A stretch of DNA of 60,000 bases, taken from the NCBI GenBank assembly GCA_949358305.1, contig OX442323.1, positions 1,242,001 to 1,302,000 on the forward strand, written 5' to 3'. Position numbers and translations under genes: made by a program. This stretch comes from Strigamia acuminata. Lineage: Eukaryota > Arthropoda > Chilopoda > Geophilomorpha > Linotaeniidae. Shown here in pieces: positions 19,085 through 30,206 of the stretch; within the stretch, counting starts at the first letter, position 1; each line of letters starts with the position of its first letter. Below the pieces are notes generated by a model, which saw nothing but the letters and a program-made list of their open reading frames with translations, made no database searches and had not been told where the DNA came from.

Positions 19085-20578
19085 TTAATCAACATGATTC
19101 TTTGCTAAATATTGAGCTCGCATATTTGCAAATTTCCGAGATCTCTCAGCCTGCTGTACTGATTTCTTTCGACGTTTTTTCTTTGGGCAGTTACACACAG
19201 TGTACTCACTTGGCAGTGTAAATGACCGTGACGACCCAACTTTTTGTTTTAGGTCATCTCTGGAAAACCATACATGAATGGGACCCTCATTGGAAAACCA
19301 TACGTGGAAAGGACCCATATTTGGAATTGTGAAATCCCGCAACAAACGAGGGGATCTATATTTGACTCTAAGTCGTGGAACTGATGATTGGAAACCTGGG
19401 TTTTCAGTCAGTTTTTGAACATGTTGGTTTGTACTTGAAGTTTCTTCATCACCAGCTGGACTTGGTGACCGAAAACGCTTTTTTGAAGTTCTTAATTCCT
19501 CTCGTTGAGATGAATTATTCTGGATATTGCAGGGTTGCTTTCCAGACGCAAATTGTTGTATCTCCGTCAGATTGACGACTGGGACGGGTTTTAGTCGTTG
19601 GTTACGGTATTGATTTCGAAATACGAATTGTTGCGCTTCGTTTATATTTTTAAATTCAGCTGAATTTAACTGGTATTGTTTACAATACTGTTCGAATTGA
19701 TACCGGATCTCCCGTGGGTTAGTCAAAAAACTTTCTTTTTTAGGTTTAAAATCATTCTCATTATCGTGTTGGTAATACTTTTTCAAGGGAAAAGTTTGCT
19801 TGACCTTTTTTCGATTTGAAATGGGCGTTAGGTAGAATTGTCTTGGCTGGGGACTCTTCTTGGTAGACAAATCATACGTCCGCAAACATGAGTTTGTGAT
19901 CGGCGATCGGGCACGTTGTTGTACGTTATTTGACTGCAAATGTTTGTTTGGAGTCCGAATATCTTTCCTTTGCATTGATATTGGTGGCCCAAAACTTTTG
20001 TTTACGGTTCCCAATTCTTTTGATAGCGGTAGGTTAATCGACAGATTAAGGCTAGCCACATATCGTTGTGCTTCAGCTGGATTAGCATATCGAACTGAAA
20101 TTAGCTGATCTCGATTGTAAACGAGTTTTAATTTGTTCTGAACAACCGACTGGTTAGTTAACGAACTCTCTGGACGAGAATTATTAGGTTTATAATTCTC
20201 TTCCCCCTTATCTACCGAATTAGGTGGTTTAAACTTTTCTAACTTAGATCCCCTACTGGATGTTTGAAACATAGTATGAGAATCTTGATTCACTAAGTTT
20301 CGGCTGTATGTTTGTGGATTCCGTACTGGATCTTGATGTGAAGATTGAGATTGGGTACGATCTCGCCAGTTCCTAGCTTTTACATAGTCTGAAGCTTCGA
20401 TTATATTTTTAAACTTGGTTTTATCCAGTCCATGACGATTACAATACAGAGTAAAATGATCGGGAATCTTTTCTGTTTGATCGCCAAGTGGTACAGAACT
20501 TAAATTTAAGTTTGTCTGCTTATTATTTCCTTTTGGATCGATCATATTCAATGGTTTTTGAGCCATAAAAAAATTCAA
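19085..20578 (-). CDS. Gypsy-R gag-like protein (497 aa)
   Basis: Intact minus-strand ORF; starts at ATG 20578, or possibly the second Met (residue 5). Residues 33-70 carry the same motif as Gypsy-L Gag (IPDHFTLYCNRHGLD, FKNIIEASDYV). A second copy lies at about 290-330 (FEQYCKQYQLN, FKNINEAQQFV) and a degenerate third near 163-180 (YANPAEAQRYVASL). The rest is polar, basic and low in complexity, ending in a Lys/Arg-rich tail. The central Ty3 Gag domain and the CCHC knuckle seen in Gypsy-L are both missing. It may co-assemble with the Gypsy-L Gag or bind its RNA, helping or blocking it (inference). It does not look like a chance frame, since the motif is conserved and no stop interrupts 1.5 kb of AT-rich DNA. 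Confidence 0.8.
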   Translation of the reverse strand: MNFFMAQKPLNMIDPKGNNKQTNLNLSSVPLGDQTEKIPDHFTLYCNRHGLDKTKFKNIIEASDYVKARNWRDRTQSQSSHQDPVRNPQTYSRNLVNQDSHTMFQTSSRGSKLEKFKPPNSVDKGEENYKPNNSRPESSLTNQSVVQNKLKLVYNRDQLISVRYANPAEAQRYVASLNLSINLPLSKELGTVNKSFGPPISMQRKDIRTPNKHLQSNNVQQRARSPITNSCLRTYDLSTKKSPQPRQFYLTPISNRKKVKQTFPLKKYYQHDNENDFKPKKESFLTNPREIRYQFEQYCKQYQLNSAEFKNINEAQQFVFRNQYRNQRLKPVPVVNLTEIQQFASGKQPCNIQNNSSQREELRTSKKRFRSPSPAGDEETSSTNQHVQKLTENPGFQSSVPRLRVKYRSPRLLRDFTIPNMGPFHVWFSNEGPIHVWFSRDDLKQKVGSSRSFTLPSEYTVCNCPKKKRRKKSVQQAERSRKFANMRAQYLAKNHVD

Positions 20579-23500
20579 AATCTGACGATTTTAATTCTTT
20601 AATTTATAAAGAAGACGAATATAATACACTTTTCAACAAGAAACACTTCTAAACTTTACTTTTGACAAAATAAAATTAAACTTCGCGTTTGTTTGACACG
20701 TGTTAGCTTTTGCAGGTTACACGGCACACAAAATTCGAATCGTGACTGAAATCGGGACGGCGTGGTCAAGATGACTCTGGAACACGTCTTCTGGTCTGGT
20801 CTGGATGCGAATGATCAGTATCTGATCTGGTCCTCCTTTAATAGCAGGGGGCTGGGGATCCCTAGATCTCCCAACTTCTGATTGGCGGATGTTAGTGTCG
20901 GCCAATGGTATAAAGGACGTTACATCTATTTAGTAGTTCTCTACTAAGTCCGTTCCCTTCGAGATTCAATTTTACCGATAAAATAAAATTCCTTCGGGAA
21001 GACATTCGTAAAATATTGTATTTTTCAAATGAAAATAAAATAAACTTACTTCAATCTTCTTGAACTTTGGGATTTTTACCAATCCAAATAATTAAATAAC
21101 TTTTCTTCAAAAAATATTTTTCTTTTAATTATTCCGTTAGTGTGTGATATCGTTACAACCACAACTTTTAATAAAGTTTTCTCAAACTCTCAATTTTTCT
21201 TATTCTTATTCAATTATCGTTCAAATAATCATTCCTTTGTAATTGAAATCTATTTTCGATTCCCAACATTGTGTATTCATTTCCAATAGGAAGAATAATT
21301 TGACCAAGTCTTTACTTTTTCGGGTTTAAATTCCATTTTTCGAGTGTGAAAAAATAAATTTTCACCATCCATCTCCCCCTTTTTTAACAAATTTTTTTAA
21401 CAAATAAAAATTCGTTAAAATTCTTTAAATTTGTTTTGCGAGAAAAATTATCTAATTCTCTAATCTTCCAAAAGAAAATATTCGAAATTTTACTTTAAAC
21501 GATAAAGTTATTGGTACAAATGTGTACTTGTTTTTCGGGAGAAAACTATTCGACAATCCTTTAGACTTTTGGGTAAAAATTATTCATCAAATCTTTCTTT
21601 TTTGATGACAATTGCTTTGATTTTTCGAAAGAAAATATCTAGCTAAATTCCACTTTTCCTGAGCGGACAATTGTTTTCACAATTAGTTATTCCTTTGCGA
21701 TATTTACGAAGGACGTGTCTTTGATTATTCGTTTTAATAATTTTCGTCCCCCTTATCTCTAATAACGAGATGTTTTTGCAGAGATCTTTTATCTTTTGAA
21801 TGAAAGAATATTTAAATCTCAATTGTCGTAAATACCTTCATCTGCTGCAGCATTTCCTCAATTTGAACTTTTCAAATGAAAAGACAAATCTGGAGAACTT
21901 TCACTGTCAAACTTCTATTCCTATCGCGCCAAAATTCGTAATTCACTGGTTTGGAATTCCGTATAACACGTGACACAATAACAGTATCGATGTCACAATT
22001 AAGCAGTTTACTACTCGGTCCGCGCGAGGACATGTAAATTACTTTTTTCCGATAAAAATAATTTTTCTTTGAAAAATATTTGAAATTGATTTTTCACAAC
22101 TACTTTTGAATGAAATAAAATGAAGTTATTCCAACTTTTCGTTAATTGCTCACACATAACATTCCCTTTACTGTGGGATTTGCATCGAAATTCCATTTTT
22201 AAAGAACCTTTCTTTTACTTATCGCAAATAAAACATATTCAATCGTTTTTCTGATTAAACTTTAACACGTAAATTACGAACGAAATATATGATGACATTC
22301 CATTAACCTTTAGGAAAATTGACTAAATTCTTAATTTTTAGAGAAAAATAATGTATCTAGAATCTTTCCTTTTCCGAATAAAATCTATGTTCAAAATAGA
22401 AGATAAATCTTGTGCAATTCTTAGTTTTTTCGAATGGAAAAATACAACTTTTCATCAGCGGTGATTTATTTGATTTTTCCGAAAGAAAAATAATTACTTT
22501 GAAACTTATTTTCTTCGTTTAAATCAGCTATCTGATTTTAAAGCTTCAATCCAATCAAAAAATATTCGCTCCGTAAATATTTCATGTGGCAAAGTTCATA
22601 GCCACAAATGGATTTGTTATTCCGGTTTTAAGAAATCATGTGGGAAAATGTCCGATTAGATTACTAAAAATATTCGTTGTTTTTCAAACAGCTAAATTTC
22701 ATTTAGAAATTCTCAAAATTTGGGAGACCCAAATATCGTTGGAAACTTAAAACACTGTTAAATTTCCGAAAGGAAAGATTGAATGAAATCCTTTTACTTT
22801 TCCGAGGGAAAGCGTTTATCGTGATTCGTAACTTTCAATGTAAAAAATACTATTCTACGTGGTCGGCAACTTCATTCGCCGCCATTTTATATTTTCTTAA
22901 TTTCCATTGTCCCGAAGGAAAAATTTTCCTTTTTGTGAAAATAGTTAATTCCTTCAAATAAAGGTAATATTCATTTCGATTTGCAAATCTTTTCTGCGAA
23001 ATGGAGTGTGTTGTTTTTCTCCAACAACTAAATTATCTTTGGTACCGATGGCAGTGGAAAAATTAGTTCGCGACACTTAAATAAATCTCTACGAACCTTC
23101 TGTAACATTTCTCTGCTGTCTTTTATCTGTTGTCCGCCATAATTTCCAAGCATTCGTTCGCACCTTGCGTTGAAGGTTTGAGTAGCTTCCCTGCTGCGTT
23201 TGATACGGAGATCGACGCGTATTGCTATGGCGCGTGGTCGCTGGCTATCGGTGTCGACGTACAGTTACAAGAAACTTAATTTCTTGTAAATATTTCCAAA
23301 TAGTTGCGGTGTTTTCTTCGTTTTAACTTTTCAGGTGGAAAGATAAATTCGTAAGAAGTCCGCCTTCTAAACTTGTATGTTTTTAGCTTTTCGAAATAAA
23401 ACAAACTTCGAAAAAAATATCTGTATTCTTATTTCACTCGAAACTTTTTTGATTTCTTATTTAAAATACTTCGTATTCCTTAAATTGTCGAACGAAAATA

Positions 23501-24070
23501 GTAAAGAGAGTTCACTAAACGTTTCCATTTCGTCAGTTTAACTTTTCACATGAAAATATAAACTGAAAATCTATTTGTCTGTTTTAACTAAAATTTTTTA
23601 GTTAATATCGGATTCAAGATTCGCTTTTGCAATTCGATCGAATTAATTTGCAACCTATTTCAGTGATCGTGTGATAGGTCTATAACTTCCGAAATTCCTA
23701 GTTAAAGGACTGTTTTGGTGTTTCTCAAGAAAATAAACATGGTTTGAAACTTGTCTGTTTTTTAACTAAATCTTTTAGTTAAATATTTATCTCAAAATTC
23801 ACTTTTACAATTCTATCGAATTTAATTGCAACCTAATCTCGGTGGGACCTCCACGTGTGAGATTAGGTGGTAGTCTTTGAAATCCCTAAAATCTTCAAAC
23901 GAAAATAATGAAGGAAAATCTACTACGTATTTCTATTTCATCAGTTTAACTTCTTCACATGGAAATATAAACTGAAAATTTAATCTGTCTATTTTTAACT
24001 TAAATCTTTTAGTTAAATATTTATCTCCAATATTCACTGTTGCAATTCAATCGAATTTAATTGCAACCTA
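20579..24070 (-). other. Gypsy-R long leader with recurring micro-hairpins
   Basis: About 3.5 kb, AT-rich, no convincing gene. Its first part (20840-21010) matches the Gypsy-L leader. From about 20970 to 23600 a small stem-loop recurs with the form TTTTC, loop of 3-6 bases, GAAAA(A)TA. Clear copies: 21021-21039, 21335-21357, 21531-21548, 21621-21638, 22041-22058, 22425-22444, 22473-22492. AAGGGGGA-type runs (minus strand) recur near 20211, 21373 and 21747. A YY1-like GCCGCCATTTT is at 22878-22888. Confidence 0.65.
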
Positions 24071-24090
24071 ATCTCGGTGGGACCTCCACG
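23490..24090 (-). repeat. Degenerate tandem repeats carrying extra primer-binding sites
   Basis: Three diverged units of roughly 170-230 bp (about 23490-23690, 23700-23880, 23880-24090) share a CAATTC-ATCGAATT-AATTGCAACCT block. The middle and right units both contain ATCTCGGTGGGACCTCCA followed by CGTGTGA; the left one holds only a decayed version. So a copy of the LTR/primer-site junction lies about 235 bp inside the genuine one. Confidence 0.75.
24071..24088 (-). promoter_or_regulatory. Gypsy-R primer-binding site, tRNA-Gln type
   Basis: Minus strand TGGAGGTCCCACCGAGAT, two bases from the LTR end. It fits the tRNA-Gln 3' end including CCA, with one difference from the tRNA sequence I recall. 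Confidence 0.75.
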
Positions 24091-25992
24091 TGTGACGGTG
24101 ACGACCACAACTCCCATTTAACAATGGTACCGGGAAGAGATCGCAATAAATAAACAGTGAATACAATACGAGATAAATACAAGACAATTTATTGTTGGCA
24201 AACAATATGCAGTGAGCTAAATTATACATAAGACTAATGCCAACATTTGGCAAGTTAACTGACTATTAAACTATACAAAGCATAGGCCAATTGGTCCTAA
24301 AATAATATCATTACGTGTCTGGGATAAGGGAGCGGTTTCCCCATCGCTCGACCTGGTTTACAGATGTCATCTAAGCCGGATGGCTGTGTCCTGGAGTCCG
24401 ATATGGCTTCGCTGGTTTCCTTGGTTCGCTGTGTAAATTATCGCACGTCGATAAATCGAATGATCTGAGCATTGCGGTTGACTTTGTCTGCACCGCCACA
24501 ACTTTGGGAGGATATTGGTGTAAGTAAATGTATTCATTTACTTATCAATATTCCACTTATGAATTATATTTAATTCATATCGTTGTGAATTCTTATTTAG
24601 ATATTTCGGGAATAAGTTGTCGTCAACTTATCGGTTATATTGAGTTCAATATGAGATTAAGTCTTCTGACTTGATTTTGGTCCAACTGGTTGTCGAGTTT
24701 AAGTTTTGCTGTTATAAATAAAATGAAGATTAAGCTTCCCGTCGCAACACACAATTGCCATCGATTAGAATATACGCCTTGCCATGCAGAACGGTATCAA
24801 GCGTCCCCGGCGTCGCAGCACGGTCGTCCATCGAGTGGTTGACGGTACCACGTACACAGGGGTCGATAGCTCGCGGCTCCGCACAGCAGTTTTATCTCTC
24901 GCGGTACTAATAATAGACCGACTGCTTTGGCATCGAATACCATGAGAATCAGCTTGCCAAACACTTGGTGCTACTCGTGGTTACTGTAAAACAGACTGCT
25001 TTGGCACCATCAGGTGAAGGAACCGATTCTCAACAATACCGATGCTACTCGTGGTAACGGAATACGTTCATACCGAAAAAGACAACTTGGTCCTGTCCGG
25101 AGGATACTGAATTGCACAACGGCGGGTTCTCCTTCGGCGTCGCAACCGTAAACTGTAACATTTATGCAACATAATGATCCCAGCACTTCGACTTCAATTG
25201 CCGGCGGTGGCATGATTCTGTAGAATCATGCAACGGTTCTTTGCGAATAAATCAACAAAGAACCAAAAGGTTTTTTTACGTGAACAACGAATCATATTTC
25301 TTAAGTAACAATACCAAACAGAAAATAATCAAACAGAGCTGCAGAATGGCCGGTTGTTTGGGTTTATATAACCTGACTGGATTAAGGATTAATCCAGTTA
25401 TCCAATTGGAACATGGGTTCCACGAATCCCTCCAATCCCGTATCACCGGAAGTGGATACGGAGGAACAATGTGCTAATTCTCACCACAACCGGAACTGGA
25501 TACCCAGGACCGGAAATGGATCCACCAATCAGATCTATTGGTTGATCGATTGATCACCAAATGTCCTGTCCCGCAGAAAATGGAAGTTACATTGTATTTA
25601 ACATCACAAGACATTAATATATCTTTATATTAATGTTCACAAAGCTTCGTTTCATTCTAGTAAATATAGTTTTATATTTATTTACATGTTTTATATTCAT
25701 ATCTTGAATTTGCCGCTAAATCGTAATCGCGCCATCTTGTGGCAACATTGCGCATTGACAAATGCGGTTTTAGCAGACGACTCTTCGTGATTCGGCCGGA
25801 ATCCTTTGATATCAAGTAGGAATGAGTGTTTATTCTTAATAAACGAACATCTTTGTATTTGAAACATCATAAATAACTTTATTCCAGACATTTATCAGTT
25901 TTACACAGAATATCTTCGAGATATCATGATAATGGCGCAACAGCGCTTCTTTCTAAGAAAATAGGCATTTATAGCCATTGTAAACCGTCACA
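24091..25992 (-). repeat. Gypsy-R 5' LTR (1902 bp)
   Basis: Same ends (TGTGACGG and CCGTCACA) as 16577-18490 and largely the same sequence, with the block 24600-24900 diverged from its partner. At the position of one stem-loop in the left LTR (TTACAT...ATGTAA) this copy has a different one (ATATTGA GT TCAATAT), so pairing is kept while sequence changes. YY1-like CGCCATCTT at 25730-25738. Confidence 0.9.
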
Positions 25993-25994
25993 CG

Positions 25995-28900
25995 AAGAAG
26001 GTGGCCGCTCCTACGTCCAAGCAGGATGCGACGGGCATTTGGCATAGCCGTCTTGGACATTTACACACGGCTGCGATGCGCCTTCTGGCTGCCAACGAAC
26101 AAGTTTATGGCGTCGAATCCGGAGAAGTCTCCAAAGAGTTGGCTTGCAACCATTGCCGTATCGCCAAATCTATTCGTGCGTCTCATAAACCCGATCCACA
26201 TCCTGTTTCAACAACGGCGTTGGATCTGCTCCATATGGACGTGTGGGGACCGGCGCCTATGACTTCTTTTGGCGGTGCACGCTACGTTCTTACTGTTATC
26301 GATGATGCGACCCGCTATTCTTGGATCATCCCGATGGCCCAAAAGTCACAGGTTTTTGGTGTGTTTAAAGACTTTGTCGCTCGGATCGAAAACGTCGCCG
26401 GCACACGCATCAAAGCTATTCGTTCCGACCGAGGGGGGGAATTTATGTCAAACGAGTTCCTCCGATACCTCAAAGATAAGGGAATTGAAGGTCAACGGAC
26501 TAATCCATCGAGCCCTCAGATGAACGGAACGGCAGAGCGCATTAACCGCACGATGATCGATAATGTTCGTGCAACTCTTGAGGAAACCCGCCTTCCGGAT
26601 GAACTTTGGGCCGAATTCGCAGTGACTTTCGCATATCTCAAAAATCGATCGCCTCATTCCCGTCTTAAGAACGAAGTACCGTATATTCTTTGGCGTCAAC
26701 GTGCATTGTCTCTCCGTCACCTTCGTAAACTCGGATCCAAATGCTGGGTGCATTACACTGCACCGGGCAGGAATAAGTTCGAAGCACGTGCATGGGAGGG
26801 ATATTTGGTCGGATACGCCACTGGTACTCGTGGTTATCGTATTTGGAATCCCGTTGATAATAAAGTCGTCGAATCCATACACGTAAAGATCGACGAACGA
26901 ATTACTTACCGCAAATCATTGCGCAACGGGAACCGAACATCTTTCGAGTCGCCCCAACGTCCACCTAACCAATCTGGACCTCATGTCAATTTCGACGATA
27001 ACATCACATATGTCCGCTGGTCGAAAACAGCAGATTCGGAAGATGGCAGCTCGTCGTCAGATGAAGAATCTGACATGCCTCCTCTAGAAGAGAGTTCGAG
27101 TTCGGCTGCATCTGCACAATTCCAGACACCGGAACGTCAATTTCAAGAAGCGTGTGCTTTGAGATTGCCGAGTTCCGACAGCAATCTGGGTGATGACACG
27201 GATCGGGACATCGACGATATCGATGAAGTTTCTCTCGTGCCAATGTCTAACTACACTTCTCCTCACATGTCACCACAAACTTCACCTCAAACATCACCCC
27301 CAGTGTCTCAACCTGGTTCTCCACGCAGATTCGTGACAACACGAAGAAGAGCGGCTACCTCCGTTCTCCAACATACGATACCGGTCTTCGATGCTGCCCC
27401 TATGTCCCCAGCTCCCCTCCAAGGAACTGAAGGGACTGAAGTAGCACCTATATATGCACATAGGACCGCTTACAAATGGAGATATGTCGGGGGAGATTCG
27501 CATTGCGCACGTTGGAGACGTGAAGAACATCTCCGCAAGGATCAGAGACCCGGAAAGATTGACACCGATGTATATTATTTCCCGGAACCGGATGTGCGAC
27601 TACGTTCACGCGGGGACATCGAGAAATATTGTCAATTTAACCATCTCGAATATAATCCGGAACTCTTTTTCTTTGGCAGTATTGAATATACTACGCCTAC
27701 GATCCCTGCCAGACATGTGGCTCACCTCTGTCGAACGGAACCCGCATCTTTCGCCGAAATTCCAAAATTCCACGATGCACCGAAATGGCGTGAAGCCATA
27801 GACGAGGAGTTGGGAACGTTTAAAGAACGTGAGGTTTATCAGGAAGTACCACGACCGCCCGACACTACGATCCTCGGATGCAAATGGATATTCAAGCTAA
27901 AGACCGACACTACCGGGAAGATTTCTCGTTATCGAGCCCGACTTGTCGCACAAGGCTTTCGCCAGACGCTTGGAGTGGACTACGATGAAGTCTTCAGCCC
28001 CGTCGTTAATTTTGTATTGATTCGATTCTTCTTTTGTCTCCTCGTCTCTCTACTCGGATGGAAGGATGCGCACTTGGATGTGAAGTGCGCATACCTATAC
28101 GGGGACCTCGAACATCGCGTCTACATGCGAATTCCAGCCGGCGCTACTTGCTCGAACCCGAACAACGTCTGGTTATTGATCAAGTCATTGTACGGCCTTC
28201 ACCAATCAGGCCGACAATGGTATGAAAAGCTTGATGAGACTCTTCGTGCACTCGGTTTCCGCAAATTACCGGCGTGCAACTGCGTTTACGTATTCGGGAA
28301 ATCGGCTATTATGCTAGTCTACGTGGACGATATAGTTTTATTCTACGCAACCGACAACGTCTTAACGCACCTTATTCAATTGATCTCAACGAAATTTCAA
28401 ATCGTCAATCTCGGACCCATTTCGAAGTTGCTCGGCGTGGAGTTTATTAGATCCGCGGGCCGAACTTTCATTTCACAGCGTGCATATATTGCAAAAATTC
28501 TCAAGAAGTTCGATATCACACCGGATCGGATGATCAAAGTTCCGGTCACAGTAGGAACGACGCTCGTGAAAGGATCGAAGGAAAATTTACCAGATTTTCC
28601 ATACCGCTCGCTAATCGGATCATTACTCTTTTTGGCTTCAAGAACACGTCCGGACATTTTATATTCGATCATCGCTTTGTCCCAATACAACAACTGCTAC
28701 GATGAATCACATATTCGGGCATTACTTCAAGTTTTGAGATACGTAGCAAATACGGCCGACTACATGATCGAACTTTCCGGATGCAACTCGAGCCAACTTT
28801 GGGCATGTACCGACGCTTCGTGGGCCTCCGACACCGCAACATCTCTGAGTTTCGGCGGTTTCATCACCTTTATTGGCAACATACCCATCGGATGGAGCTG

Positions 28901-29261
28901 TAAAAAGCAATCGTCAGTAGCGTGTTCCACGATGGAAGCTGAATTCATCGCCCTCGTGGAATGCGTGAAAGAACTATACTGGCTCGATCATGTATTCCAT
29001 CAACTCCCATTTCTTAATCGTTTATCATCGCCAATCGTATACTCCGACGCTCTCGCATCGATTCAATTCACGTCGAACGATGTCGAGAATAGCAAGACTA
29101 AGCACATTCGCGTGAGGTACCATTGGTTGAGGGAGTGGTATGTGGCCAAGCGATTTCAACTTCGAAAAATTCCCGGCGACGTCAACATTGCAGACATTTT
29201 TACCAAATGGCTGTCGTCCGACCGTCTTAACAAACTGATTGGAGGGATTTTTCAACTTTAA
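25995..29261 (+). pseudogene. Copia-2 Pol fragment (integrase, RT, RNase H)
   Basis: The frame is open from the gypsy junction (codon 25995) to the stop at 29261 and aligns with Copia-N Pol from a KKV...DATGIWHSRLGHLH segment on. Integrase: zinc module (HSRLGHLH, CNHC), then MDVWGP, IRSDRGGEF and GTAERINRT for the catalytic D, D, E. A Pro/Ser-rich linker with repeated TSPQTSP follows. Reverse transcriptase: KWIFKLK, RARLVAQGF and YVDD with Tyr at 28320. RNase H: CTDASWASD and MEAEF, ending in ADIFTKW. No internal stops. Truncated by insertion, so it is not translatable from its own start. Confidence 0.92.
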
Positions 29262-29474
29262 CCGACTAAGACATTCTTAAGTTATTCTACCGACTTCGAG
29301 GATCGTCGTGTTCTGTGGGAATTTTCGGGCTTTATTGTGATTGTGTTACAGTACCCGGCACGATGATTCGATCTATTATTTTTGGTTTTCACACATCGGT
29401 ACACCATAATTCTCGTGTTACTTTTTCAGTTGTTTATCCAGTTTCCCAGATCAGTATCGAATCATGGGGGGATT
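29262..29474 (+). promoter_or_regulatory. Copia-2 3' untranslated region and polypurine tract
   Basis: Short 3' region resembling the one after Copia-N pol (shared GACTTCGAGGATC and CAGTACCCGGC blocks). It ends in the purine tract ATGGGGGGATT at 29464-29474 against the LTR. Confidence 0.8.
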
Positions 29475-30084
29475 TGTTGGTCATATGATTCGGTACGGAT
29501 CACAAATTATTATTTGAGTCGATGTTATCAATGATTATTCAGTATTCATTATGTTATTTACCGTTTATTGACTCTTTTCAATGTATTTCTTATTTTGGAT
29601 ATGTTCCAAGTTGTATTCCGTACAATTGTACGTGATTGTGTTATATTTAAGTGCATTAAGCACCTTGCTGTTAGTTTTCCATCAAATGCATGTGGCATCA
29701 TGCATCTTGTAATATTTTCCTTTTTTATATTGCCCAATTCTAACACCAGATGGTGTTATCGTTTGTTATTCTCACCCAAGATGGCCGCACACAGGTGCGA
29801 GGATGTTTTCCAACCTTTTCAAATGAATAGGAACATTACATGTAAGCATTATTTCGATTAAACATTATATTTTATTGTTTTAACTCATTGCCAGTTAACC
29901 TAGCACGTTTATAAGTGCTTAGTTTATAGTTTTTGCGCAGATAAGTGGCATTAGGCCACGCGCACTTGTTTTTCACGGCAAAACGTCCGTGTTACGTTCG
30001 TCTCGGGTCGAGACGGCGCCTTCCGTGCTAAATACACGCTTCCACCGGTGTTATTCGCACCGTTTTGCGCTTCACTTGCCTACA
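29475..30084 (+). repeat. Copia-2 3' LTR (610 bp)
   Basis: Starts TGTTGGTCATATG and ends CCTACA; the end is placed by alignment to the Copia-N LTR. Paired stem-loops at 29945-29959 and 29999-30015 match those of Copia-N in position and loop sequence but have different, compensating stem bases. YY1-like AAGATGGCCGC at 29778-29788. Its target duplication (30085-30089 GGTTT) cannot be checked because the left side is absent. Confidence 0.85.
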
Positions 30085-30206
30085 GGTTTGTAGGATATAA
30101 ATATCCCGATCCGAACCAGTGGAATCATTGCTTCGTTTGCAAACCCCCTGAGCGTCTACAAGTTATCCGTTAGTATTTTTTAATCCGTCTTTGTATAATT
30201 TTTACG

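Larger units (their letters stand above)
16577..25992 (-). mobile_element. Gypsy-R, non-autonomous gag-only Ty3/gypsy relative
   Basis: 5' LTR 25992-24091, primer site, 3.5 kb leader, one gag-like ORF, polypurine tract, 3' LTR 18490-16577. No protease, RT or integrase is encoded. Leader, LTR ends and gag motif tie it to Gypsy-L, which could supply enzymes in trans. The two LTRs are not identical and no target duplication can be checked because the left LTR runs on into Gypsy-L, so this is a tandem array sharing an LTR. Its right end cuts the Copia-2 frame at 25992/25993. Confidence 0.8.
25993..30084 (+). mobile_element. Copia-2, 3' two-thirds of a Ty1/copia element
   Basis: The gypsy array interrupts this element inside the Gag-Pol frame just before integrase. 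From there pol, polypurine tract and 3' LTR are intact. The 5' LTR, Gag and protease are not in the window and should lie left of base 1 if the array is a simple insertion. Protein and LTR are related to Copia-N but clearly a different subfamily. Confidence 0.9.
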
